The notes under the pieces are model-generated. The model was not told the origin of the DNA and searched no databases. It worked only from the letters and a program-made list of their open reading frames with translations. A DNA stretch of 64,000 nt from Apostichopus japonicus. Taxonomy: Eukaryota > Echinodermata > Holothuroidea > Aspidochirotida > Stichopodidae. The stretch lies in contig NC_092583.1 of assembly GCF_037975245.1 (NCBI RefSeq), positions 13,543,764-13,607,763 on the forward strand, read 5' to 3'. This document shows, in pieces, positions 1 through 10,493 of this stretch. Position 1 is the first letter of the stretch; every line of letters begins with the position of its first letter. The position numbers and the translations under genes were made by a program.

Positions 1-320
1 CTTCTAGATGTTTGTTTGATGGAACATGGACAAGAAATGTGATGATAAGTGTGTAATCAATGTGTGGCGCTAGCCAAAGATGTTGTACTACAATATACTG
101 TACTAGTCTATTTAAGGTGCGCCAACTGAGCACAAAGAAACTGCCATTGTTACATTTTCATAACATTTAAAGAGGAATAGAGCTAGAGTTGAGAAGGACA
201 GTGAATGTGAGGTGGGGGGGGGGGACACTGGTGGATGATAATCCACAAGAGTAGTATTCAAGAAAACATCAACATTGCCATCAATTTATGATCTTAAATT
301 TGTTTTTGTTTTTTCCTTAG

Positions 321-3300
321 CTCCAACCGTGTATTGTAGTGGTAATGGCATTCTGGACTCAGACACCATGAAATGCTCGTAAGTATAGTGATTAATATAC
401 TTTGGGCAACTATTTAGCTTACTAAAGTTTACAATGCGGGTATTTCTGATTGGTTTCGGCTGCAGTGCACCAAAGCAGTTTTGCCTTATATATTGCCTGT
501 TTTTGTTCACAATTTTCACAATGTAAACTTAGTCACAATGTTAGTTAAGGCTGTATGTTCATGTGACTAGCATGAAAGTATGAAGGATAACAATCAAATA
601 GTTGATTTCTCATTTGGTTTAAAAAAGAAACCTTACCAATGTATGTCCATGGTATTTGATTTCAACCAGTTTAGCATACCTATACTGTACTTGATTGCAA
701 GTAAAGTAACTTATGGGGTACTTGTATTCGGGTGGTGTAACTTGAATAGAAGGCTACTTCACTTAAGTGACAGCAGTGTAGTATACATGTATATTACCTG
801 ATTGGAGACAGTTTAACAATTGATTTCAAGCATAGGCGTAGGAGGCGGGGGGGCTGCAGCCCCCCCAACCAAAATTGTTGGTGAAAATTTGGGCAATATT
901 CTGAGAATTTTTCGGGCACCTACTGAAAGAAGAAAAATTTGCAGTGTGTTTTTCAATTTTTTTGTGAAAATTCGGGCAATATGCTGAGACTTTTTCGGGC
1001 ACCTACTGAAAGAAGAAAAATTTGCAGGTGTGTTTTTTAATTTTTTTGGTGCAAATTCGGGCAATATGCTGAGACTTTTTCAGGCACCTACTGAAAGAAG
1101 AAAAATCTGCAGTGTGTTTTTCAATTTTTTGGGTGAAAATTCGGGCAATATGCTGAGAATTTTTCGGGCACCTACTGAAAGAAGAATAATTTGCAATGTG
1201 TTTTTCAATGATTAAACTGATATTATTATTATCGTTATTATTGTAACGACTTCCCCAATAATTCCCAAACCAATATGGAAGCGTAATAACACAGAAAACA
1301 TATGCAAAATTTGTGCGCGCCCCGCGCGCGCGTTCAACGTCTTAATGTGCATACCATATAGGCATTTATCGGTTATTTGCATGTGATGTAATAACCAATG
1401 AATACCTATATGCTATGCACATTAAGATTTTGAGCCTGCGGGGCGCACGAAAAGTTTTGCTTATATTTTTCGGCAAGTCGTTACAGCCCCCCCAAATCAA
1501 ATGAGGCTCCTACGCCTATGATTTCAAGTAATGTACTTTTCTATATATCCTGTTGAGAATAATCTCCATGCATCTATTTGGTTTTGTAAAAACAATTTGT
1601 GCTTAAGTATCTTACCAGTGAGTATGACTTTGAAAAACAGTTCGTGTTGATGTTTGCACTGGATGTGTGGTCAAAGTCTGGAGTAGACCCACTAGTCTTG
1701 TGTTGACCTTTGAACAGGATTAGAACCAGTAGCTTTTGACATCATTGTTACATTATCACATAAAGAAAATATCCATAAAAAGGAGTTGCAGGTTTTATAC
1801 CCAAGTTTACATTGAGACTCTAACCATGTGATCATGACTCTGTTAATATGTGTTTTCTAATGAAGTATCCAAGAGTTTCTTCAAAAGGGAATATATAGTG
1901 CATGTGATCTTCTTTATTAATTATACTCCGGGTTGCATCGGATAATGCATGGGTGTGATCCCTGGTTACATGGTGTATGCGAGATACTGTGGCTTCTGAC
2001 TGGTGCTCCCAGCAAAGAAATGGCTCTATAAGAATCGCCACCAACTAAGCACTGTATAGCTCAGTTGGTAGAGAACGGGTTTGTAAACTAGAGGTCACTG
2101 TTTCAAATCTGGTGCTATAGCCATAGATTTCTTTTCACTTTTCCACGTTTATAACTGAAGTCAGTTTTCCGTTGTGCATTTACTTCTATGATAATAATGA
2201 TTTCTTTAGAGTTTTGGTATTAGTATTTCTCCAAACGTTTATCACTCATTTCAGTGAGAAAGTACTTGTGAGTTGTATTGACAGAACAGCTGTGACAGAG
2301 AATTGAAAAGAAGATAATGAAATTAATTGATAGTGATTTGTTTATTTTCAGGTGCATTGATGGATTCTCTGGTGATGATTGTGAGTCAAAAACAACGGAA
2401 CCTGAAACAACGACTAACACACCAAGTAATAACATGAGTGAGTTTTCATCCCCTTTCTTTACTGAAATTAAATGACTTTCAGCTACTGTTAGACCTGTAA
2501 GCATGTGCACTTTTGCCTTCCGTTGCAAAAAAATCATCAACTCTTTTGACGATCGTCCCAACTGGAGTCTTATTAGTTGAAGTGAAGTCGGACAGATGTC
2601 ATACTTCAAATGCGAATCTTAATGCCCTGTATATAGTCAAGAATGTGATTATTTTTTTAGTTGAAGCCAAATTATTCTTTGTTTCCATAGCAACATTTAT
2701 GGCAATTGCAGTGGTCTTTGGTTTGAAATCCGTTCTAGCCAAGTACTCAATTGTTCACACTCTCCAACTGTGTTCTTTGCTATTTACAGATAAACTGTTC
2801 TAAAGTGGAATCCCTGGTTTGACTTCAAACTAAATATTGAATTGTGGGTCATCAGTGTTGGCCCTTAAATTTTAGCATGCAAAAGCTTTCTAGAAGTTTT
2901 CAAAAGTACTTTGCTAGAAGCTCTGATCCTCAAATTTATTCCCAAGGAGGAGTATTTTAATATCTCAGTATGAATAGAAACTACTTTTACAGTGGCAGTA
3001 AAAATGTTTTTTAATATTTGAGCATGACTGACCATTTTGAGGCTTTCTAGCATATTGGGGGGTGGATGGGGGAGGTAAAACCGACGACCTATTAAGTAGT
3101 GCTATCGTATGTCCTGATTACTTGGCTACAGCTAGGTTGGTTTGATCAGCTTTCTGATGTGTATCTTATACATACTGCAGTGTTGGATTTTCAGGAATTT
3201 GAGGTTGTCCGAAGGACTACCAGTTTCAAAGATTTTCAAAGATTTGGTAGTCCTGCAAAAAAACTTGGTAGTCCTTCCAAATTTTCCACCAAAATTGAAA

Positions 3301-6300
3301 ATGAACACAAATAATACAAAACAAAACATTTTGGTGCTCAATCTGATTGTGTCAAGCAAAGCTTTATTAGTTAAGCATATGACCATGCTATTATGTACTG
3401 TTATCAAATAGTGTTTGCACGGATACCCGCCCGACGCGATACTACCCGGTTCCTTATTTACGCAGTGTGATTTTTTTTTTTTTTGCAAACCGATGGTTAG
3501 GCAAGATTTTCCCATTGTGTTAGACTACCATGAGGTCGAAGATAACAGCAGTAACGAAAGTATTCCATGGATACCTTATAACTTGTTTTTAGATTTTTGT
3601 GTTCGTATTTTACATACTGTTTAATTATTAGTTTATGTGTCTTCTAGACTTTTTATTCCTTTGATTTCGCTGTCTTTTTATTTTTTTAGATTTTTTTTTT
3701 AAGGTTTGTAAAGCGCCTAGAGGCCTATTGGTATTTGGCGCTATATTAACTTCTTATTTATTATTATTATTAACTGCGTCACAAATTCAGAGGTATAGGC
3801 TAGATTTCCCCCATTGAATTAGTGTGCTGTTAGGCAACCATGTGGTCGAAGATAACAGCAATAATGCAAGTATTCCATGGATACCTTATAACTGCGTCAC
3901 AAATTCAGCGGTATAGGCTAGATTTCCCTCATCGACTTAAGTGTGCTGTTAGGCAACCATGTGGTTGAAGATAACAGCAATAATGAAAGTATTCCATGGA
4001 TATCTTATAACTGCGTCACAAATTCAGCAGTAAAGGCTAGATTTCTCCCATTGTCCAGCAATGCATTTTCACTTGGCCTATAGACTGTCAGTGTCTGATC
4101 GACTGTTGTTACAACACTGTTCAAAATACATTGCACTGACATTTAGCCACGAGTCTCATTTGTTTTGTGGATACATTATTAGAAACTAACGTTACGGCGA
4201 CTTTATTAGTGTACATATTTTCGCTAACGATGTTGTAAAGTTAATATATCGTGCATGTTTTTAAATAATTTATGTATGGGTTGGGTGTTATACAGAAACT
4301 ATTTAATTGAATTGACTTTCGTTTTAATGTAATATATAATTAGGCTCAATAATTCTTCAAAGCCTTCATTTTTTTTGGTCATCTGAAGGACTACCAAGCA
4401 CACAACATTTTGAAAGATTTAGCATGAAAAGTGATGTGATACATAGGTGATGTTACTGTAAACTAACAGAAGCTGAGAGAGCTTCAAGAAATGTTTCATT
4501 CATATAACCCGCTGCTTGTGTGCAGGGCATTAATATGTGGGACAAAAGACAGGACTTTGTGGTTTTGCTGCCTGAATATTCAGTAATGAGTAAAAACTCT
4601 GTAAAGACATAATACATGAAGATTAAAGAACCAGCTTAATTAGAGCACACATGCATAATCACTCGTACCAAGTGTTATGATTTTAATCCATAGACATGTG
4701 ATGAGGTGTCACAATGAGTTCAACATAAAATTTACCCTAGTTGCTCATGCTGCGATGGCTATCATCTTTGCTAAAACACTAATTAATTCTTCTTGAAGGA
4801 GCAACATAAGAACATGAATATCAGCAATAATGTGATCTCTGGTTTAAAACCATGAAAATTGCCTCAAAATAACACTTACAACATTTGGCTAAGATTATTA
4901 AACTAATAAGAAATAGTAAACAAGACTGATCACATGACCAATATGACAGGATGAAATGAGTTGCTAGAGAATAATGTGTTTGGTGGCTATGACCCCAAAG
5001 CAAACTCCCATGGCACGGAATGCTCATACTCAATACACGAATAACAATAAAACTTAAAGTTAGCGATAATATATGAAAAGAGACAACCATTGAAATGATA
5101 GGCCCATACCCGAACAACTCAACCTACGATACAGTGAGACTCATTCACTGTACACTGTGTCAACGAGGGTATTACAATTACAACTCAATTACAGTGTGAT
5201 TCAACATTAGGATAGCTCGTCGCATGTGAGGCTACTTCGAACAGAAGGTCATGTTAAAGTCAACCCAGGCTTCAATTGCAATTTCTGCAATGTATATAAT
5301 TTGATTAATACCTGATTCCAGCTAATCAGATAAGGTATTATCCAAACACTTACCCTGAATATTTAAAGATGATCATCACACAGGTTAATATGAATTATTT
5401 GAGCTTATCTTCTAGATGTTTGTTTGATGAACATGGACACGAAATGTGATGATAAGTGTGTAATCAATGTGTGGCGCTAGCCATCTATGTTGTACTACAA
5501 TATACTGTACTAGTCTATTTAAGGTGTGCCAACTGAGCACAAAGAAACTGCCATCATTAAATTTTCATAACATTTAAAGAGGATTAGAGCTAGAGTTGCG
5601 AAGTGAATGTGAGGTGGGGGTGGGGGTGGGGGACTTTGGTGGATGATAATCCACAAGAGCAGTATTCAAGAAAACATCAACATTGCCATCAATCTTAAAT
5701 TTGTTTTTGTTTTTCCTTAGCTCCAACCGTGAATTGCAGTGGTAATGGCATTCTGGACTCAGACACCATGAAATGCTCGTAAGTATAGTGATAAATATAA
5801 TTACTTTGGGCAACTATTTAGCCTATTAAAGTTTACAATGCGAGTATTTCTGATTGGTATCTGCCTCAGTGCACCAAAGCATTTTTGCCATACATATATT
5901 GTCTGTTTTTGTTCACAATTTTCACAATGTAAACTTAGTCACAATGTTAGTTAAGGCTGTATGTTCATGTGACTGGCATGAAAGTATGAAGGATAACAAT
6001 CAAATAGTTGATTTCTCATTTGGATTAAAAAAGAAACCTTACCAATGTATGTCCATGGTATTTGATGCATCTATTTGGTTTTGTAAAAACAATTTGTGCT
6101 CAAGTATCTTACCGTTCGTGTGGATGTTTGCACTGGATGTGTGGTAAAAGTCTGGAGTAGACCACTGGGTTGGTGTTGATGTTTGCACGGGATATGTGGT
6201 CAAAGTCTGGAGTAGACCCACTAGGTTTGTGTTGATGTTTGCACAGGATGTGTGGTCAAAGTCTGGAGATGACCCACTAAATTTGTGTTGATGTTTGCAC

Positions 6301-9300
6301 TGGATGTGTGGTATAATGATGGCGTTAGAGAGTTTTGTTATTACTATTTCTCCAAACGTTTATCACTCATTTTAGTGAGAAGGAATTGTGAGTTGTATTG
6401 ACAGAACAGCTGTGACAGAGAATTGAAAAGAAGATGATGAAAAGTAAATTGATAGTGATTTGTTTATTTTCAGATGCATTGATGGATTCTCTGGTGATGA
6501 TTGTGAGTCAAAAACATTGACTGAAACAGCGACGAACACACCAAGTAATAACATGAGTGAGTTGTCATCCCCTTTCTTTACTAAGTTAAAATGACTTTCA
6601 GCCAACTGTTAGACCTGTAAGCATCTGCACTTTTGCCTTCTGTGGTAAATAAATCATCATCTCTTTTGACGATCGTCCCAACTGGAGTCTTATTAGTTGA
6701 AATGAAGTCTGACAGATGTCATACTTCAAATGCGAATATTAATGCCGTGTATATAGTCAAGAATGTGATTATTTTTTTAGTTGAAGCCAAATTATTCTTT
6801 GTTTCCATAGCAACATTTATGGCAATTGCAGTGGTCTTTGGTTTGAATTCCATTCTAGCCAAGAACTTAATTGTTCACTCTCTCCAACTGTGTTCTTTGC
6901 TATTTACATATAAACTGTTCTAAAGTTTGTACAGCAATAGTTGGAATCCAAGGTTTGACTTCAAACTATAATGTGGGTCATCAGTATTGGACCCAAATTT
7001 TAGCATGCTAAAGCTTTCAAGAAGTTTTCAAAAGTACTTTGCTAGAAGCACTGATCCTCAAATTCATTCCAATTGATTGAAGAGTATTTTAACATTGGGG
7101 AGGGGGGGTGATCTCACTTTTTTAAGATAATCGCTTACGTAAACTAAGGAAAGTACCACAGTAGTAATCACCACTATTTGTGCCCATTTTGCAACCTAAT
7201 ATAATGGTTTACAATACACAAACATGGCTGCAAGCTTGACGGCAAAAGCTGTGAATCATCGGTTACAACACTAATGTTCATTAGTACTTTGGTTAGTACA
7301 GTACTCTATTAACATTTAGTGTAACACCATTTAGCTATTCAGCTAACTGTATGATCATGCTGGGTCTCTCTTTTCAACCAAATAAATATATTAATCTTAT
7401 TTAAACTGATTGGGTTTGGGTTTTTGGCTGTTTGTTCTTTTACATTTTTGTTATGATTCAGAATTTTAATTTAAAGATTTTTTCATGTAATAAAACAATA
7501 AAAATATTCAAACTGATACAAACCATATAGTTTATCATATTAAAGGTCTTGAATTAACAATTACATTCAAATATTTATAACTATCCTGCATGAATGTTCA
7601 CCATCGTATTTGTTAATATTTTCAGATGGCCTGATTGTGATTGTGGTATGCGTGGCAGTGATTATAGTGGTCATCCTCGTTATTGTTGCTGTGATACTAG
7701 TGAGGAGAACACGAAGGTAAGAAAATAAAACGATACTTTATATGCAGTTGTTTTCATCCCTTTGTATATTACTTCCTCTCTTCAACACACTACTACAAGC
7801 ATATAGGCTGTTGTGAAAAAAATTACAACATAAGTACATTAAATGGTGTATCATCTTTGCCTAGTGTCATTGAAATACATGACAGGACCCAGGGACAATT
7901 AAGTCACCAGCTCCTCCACCCCCTTCCTCCTTAGTAGCCTTCATTTTCCTACATTATGAAAATGGGGATATGTTTTTCTTTATCCCATATTTCTCTGCTC
8001 CCTCTTATTGAACCCAGTGTCCCAAAGCTATACCTCCTGACACTTCCCCTTACGTCAGGCTTGTGTTGCCCACTTAACTCTCCATTTTCGCCTGAGAGAT
8101 CGTATCTTCTCTTTTCAAATCCAAGTTATTTATTTGTCATATGCTAGCAGCAACAACAACAAAACCCCTGTTTTGAACTGCTTCTTGGATAGTTTATGAT
8201 TGTTATAATAATGAAAAAATAGGTTTGAAGTAGAACATGCTAAAATAAATAGCTAGCAACAGTTTAATATTCTTTGCACTTTTTACACAGTTACCTAATC
8301 TAATCAAGAATAGCACCATCCGATACATACTATCGCTTGCTATTAAAACTCTCCTCTTTCCTGGCACAGAATCTTGCCCTGGTGAGGGGTGTCATATACA
8401 AAGTTGGGTAGAAAAACTCCCAGAGGAAAGTGTCCTGTGGACAGGAATTGTTGGCTAAAAGCAAGATAAGGAAGGGATAGTCATGAGGGAAATTTATTTT
8501 GGACTAATGAAAGGAAAAACATTGGGATATTAATAGTTGAAATTGTCACAGTTAGTATGCAAATAATGAATGGTTATGAGTGCAAATATTTCATGAGTTG
8601 AAAGATGGAATGTTCCATTCAACGAGGCGCAGCCGAGTTGAATGGAACAAATTACATCTTTCAAAGAATGGAAACCATTCATTATTTGTTTTATACAACA
8701 CCTTCAAATTTGCATATAATTGGGTGTAAAATGCACTCATGCAACAGATTGTTTTGAACAGACAGGTTTCTCTGCTCTCTTACCATTGAAAAAAGTGCTA
8801 TCAAAAAAGTATAACACATGGTTCTATTTCATAGAGTGGAATAGATCGGATTTTGCATGCAATCGACGAGCAATTGACCAATCAAATGACCAGAATACAA
8901 TTAGGTGTTGTATAATACCATATAGTGAACATGAAGCAAGCAGGTGTGGTGTCATAGTTGCACACCGAGAGCTTAATGGTTTTTTTTTTATTGTTTTGAC
9001 CTTAGATTAGTTGGATTGGACAGAGTTTCAACTTTGCTGTAAGGGTGTGTGAAAATGTTACCGTTACCCCAAAAGTCTGAAGTTCACTTATACTATGTTA
9101 CTGCACAGCAATTTTGATTTTAAAGAATTTGCTAAAAAACATAAGAAAACTGGTGTGCTAAACAACCCCCCCCCCCCCCTCCTTTCCAAGTATACACATT
9201 TGTGTGACTAATTTGTCTTAAACAGGACATCTATCTTCAACCATAGAATGGTCTTACATGGTATGTTTAAAGGAAAAATACTGCACTGAACGATGTTTAG

Positions 9301-10493
9301 AAAGCAAAACAATGTTTGTCTGTTGAAGTTGCATATTTTGCTAAATCACAGTTTAATGCTACATTGTCAAGATCTAGCCTGAAGAAAAATCATTAATTTC
9401 AAAATGTCTCTGGATTCATCTTCTTTTTGTTTTCTTGTTTCTTCTTCTCCTCCTACAGAAATGACACAACTGGGACAGTGATTTACGATGATAATAACAT
9501 GATCAAGTTACCCACAACCCTTCAGGTATGTAGTGAGCAGGCATGAGACTCTTCCGCGGAAACGCGGATTTCCGATTTTTTTTTTTTTCATTTTCGCGTT
9601 TTTTCTCGTAATTCACGTTTTTTATTATTTTTTTGATTACATTTTTTTTTTTTTTTTTTTTTTTTGCCGAACATGCTGGACTGTGAAGGGAAGGAACACC
9701 GAATTTGACCAGTGGTGGAATCAAGTAGCACAAAGCAAGAAAAAAGCCTTTTTTTGGTTCAAAAAAGCTAATGGATAAATTATACAAGCAGAAATTCCAC
9801 ACTTTTTTGGCGAGTTACGTGATGTGATAGATTCCATCTAGAGTCCACCATTTTGCATCTAAGCCCTCCTTACCTGACAAAAAATTTCTAAAGGGGAGGG
9901 GGACACCCACTCCTCTTAAACCCCTCCCCCAGGACGGCGATCGATAAATTTCAGATTTTTTTCCCCTGGCTCAGTCTCATCCCTTAGTGAGGGAAGTTAA
10001 TTCTAATACCTGGTTCCTCTTATATCAATGAAAGTAGTCAAGTTTCACATTTTTGCCCCCAACATAGGCTGCATTCTGTCAACAAAGTTGGCTTTTATTT
10101 TGGCCCTGCTCCTGAACTTTAAAGAGACATGATATATTGTTATAATGATGTAGAACTTTGGGTTGAACAAGTGGGCTGCTACCACCCATCCCCACAACCC
10201 CTGATCCTTTCACCCACCCCTTCATCAACTCACACAAGGAAAGAAAATTTAATTATTGTATTTTCTTTTCACAGCCTGCACCTCTTCAATTCTCTAATCC
10301 TAACTTTAGCAATGGAGACAACAGCAAGGACTCAGATTTACCTTGGGAATATGACCTACCCAAGAAGGGCAAGGATGTTATTGCATTAGACATGACCACA
10401 GGTCAAGTAGAGAATCCATACAGTACAACACTGAGCTCCTTCTCACCAACTGAAGATGAAGCAGATACCAACACTCTTGTTAAGAAGGATTAG
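321..10493 (+). CDS. EGF-module type I membrane protein, 3' part of gene (5' end outside window)
   Basis: Seven exons fit together: 321-378, 2352-2437, 5721-5778, 6474-6556, 7626-7716, 9459-9525 and 10275-10493 (TAG stop). All introns are GT-AG and every phase agrees. Exons 1+2 and 3+4 each encode one EGF-like module (CSGNG...C-S-C-IDGFSGDDC) followed by a Thr-rich linker. Each pair starts and ends in phase 1, so modules can be added in frame. Exon 5 gives an uninterrupted stretch of about 24 Val/Ile/Leu residues followed by RRTRR, a membrane anchor with a basic stop-transfer side. The last two exons give a cytoplasmic tail of roughly 95 residues with FSNPNF and ENPYS, which resemble NPxY-type endocytosis or adaptor motifs of LRP-like receptors. 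The first exon needs one base from an upstream exon, so the gene continues to the left. The exon structure is well supported. The family is not identified; an LRP-like endocytic receptor or another EGF-repeat receptor are both possible. Confidence 0.75.
881..1212. repeat. Four-unit tandem repeat of about 84 bp inside the MITE
   Basis: Units begin at about 881, 964, 1049 and 1133 (spacings 83, 85, 84). Each reads GTGAAAATTCGGGCAAT... then CGGGCACCTACTGAAAG and ends in a T-rich stretch. Open frames here on both strands are by-products of the repeat and not genes. Confidence 0.85.
1242..1485. repeat. Inner foldback within the MITE
   Basis: TGTAACGACTT at 1242-1252 is mirrored by AAGTCGTTACA at 1475-1485. 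Further inward, a segment around 1345-1360 with TTAATGTGCATA pairs with TATGCACATTAA around 1410-1425. It may be an independent palindromic element inserted into the hAT-like element, or part of that element's own internal structure. No clear target duplication is visible. Confidence 0.6.
2053..2121 (+). other. tRNA-like sequence (degenerate; SINE head or tRNA relic)
   Basis: The stretch has a good A-box/D-arm (TAGCTCAGTTGGTAGAG), a B-box-like TTTCAAATC, and TGTATAG/CTATAGC acceptor-like ends that pair only partly. The anticodon arm does not fold properly, so a functional tRNA is unlikely. It lies in the part of the intron missing from the duplicate copy. Confidence 0.5.
3489..4062. repeat. 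Tandem repeat, period about 118 bp, split by a LINE fragment
   Basis: The phrase TAACTGCGTCACAAATTCAG starts at 3771, 3889 and 4008. Each unit also contains GATAACAGCA and TATTCCATGGATA. A further partial unit at about 3489-3584 (GTCGAAGATAACAGCAGTAA) lies left of the inserted LINE tail, showing that the array existed before that insertion. Confidence 0.8.
3585..3770 (+). mobile_element. LINE 3' end fragment with (ATT)n tail
   Basis: A T-rich stretch leads to GTAAAGCGCCTAGAGGCC, TTTGGCGCTATATTAA and a terminal TTATTATTATTAT run. This 3' terminal style is known from CR1/L2-type non-LTR elements. It interrupts a tandem repeat, with TAACT-like sequence on both sides suggesting a short target duplication. 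No coding sequence remains; it is strongly 5'-truncated. Confidence 0.6.
5409..7112 (+). repeat. Tandem genomic duplication, right copy (EGF module B and flanking introns)
   Basis: This is the counterpart of the copy starting at position 1, offset by about 5.4 kb. Coding differences are few: the linker after the EGF module is one codon shorter (exon of 83 rather than 86 bases), keeping the frame. Similarity fades near 7112, at a G-rich run that also marks the end of the left copy near 3075. Because intron sequence still aligns readily, the duplication is much younger than the gene family. Confidence 0.85.
6118..6317. repeat. Short tandem repeat, period 56 bp, 3.5 copies
   Basis: Copies of GTGTTGATGTTTGCAC...GATGTGTGGTCAAAGTCTGGAG begin at about 6118, 6172, 6228 and 6284. 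The corresponding place in the left duplicate (about 1645-1710) has essentially one copy, so the array expanded after the 5.4 kb duplication. Confidence 0.75.
8561..8914. repeat. Compound palindromic repeat (probable MITE) in intron
   Basis: AAATAATGAATGG at 8561 pairs with CCATTCATTATTT at 8675-8687. Between them, TTGAAAGATGGAATGTTCCATTCAAC is mirrored around the centre GAGGCGCAGCCGAG. A second inverted pair, TATACAACACC at 8692-8702 and GGTGTTGTATA at 8904-8914, follows directly. No target duplication was identified, so element boundaries are uncertain. Confidence 0.55.
9538..9984. mobile_element. hAT-like MITE close to a splice donor
   Basis: The left end CAGGCATGAGACT and right end AGTCTCATCCCT are imperfect inverted repeats sharing ATGAGACT. 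They are flanked by TAGTGAG at 9531-9537 and 9985-9991. The interior is T-rich and C-rich and non-coding. The insertion lies 12 bases after the end of the exon at 9459-9525, leaving the GTATGT donor intact. Frames here are artefacts of poly-T. Confidence 0.65.

Larger units (their letters stand above)
831..1520. mobile_element. hAT-like non-autonomous element (MITE), 690 bp
   Basis: The 14-bp terminal inverted repeats are CATAGGCGTAGGAG on the left and its exact complement on the right. They are flanked by an exact 8-bp direct repeat ATTTCAAG at 823-830 and 1521-1528. Terminal CA...TG and 8-bp target duplications are hAT superfamily traits. No transposase is encoded. It sits in an intron of the EGF gene and is absent from the duplicate intron. 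Inside are a four-unit tandem repeat and a second foldback. Confidence 0.85.
1..3075 (+). repeat. Tandem genomic duplication, left copy (EGF module A and flanking introns)
   Basis: Sequence from position 1 aligns with sequence from about 5409, introns included. Shared landmarks are the CTTCTAGATGTTTG start, both EGF exons, the intron before and after them, and a segment at 2500-2850 that recurs at 6620-6930. This copy carries about 900 extra bases (roughly 661-1567) relative to the right copy, including a MITE, and also the 1740-2220 stretch with a tRNA-like sequence. The left boundary may lie outside the window. Confidence 0.85.
2438..5720 (+). other. Intron between the two EGF modules
   Basis: This intron runs from the donor after exon 2352-2437 to the acceptor before exon 5721-5778. 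It contains the end of the left duplication copy, a small hairpin near 3214-3253 built on GGACTACCA/TGGTAGTCC, a tandem repeat with a LINE tail inserted in it (3489-4062), and the start of the right duplication copy. The minus-strand frame at 4821-5117 is hydrophobic but has no recognisable domain and is not called. Confidence 0.7.

Noticed and set aside
2053-2121. tRNA gene
   Set aside because: The A- and B-boxes are fair but the anticodon stem does not pair and the acceptor stem is mismatched; listed only as tRNA-like.
4821-5117. Hydrophobic 98-residue frame on the minus strand
   Set aside because: No recognisable domain, lies inside an intron of a plus-strand gene, and is likely chance.
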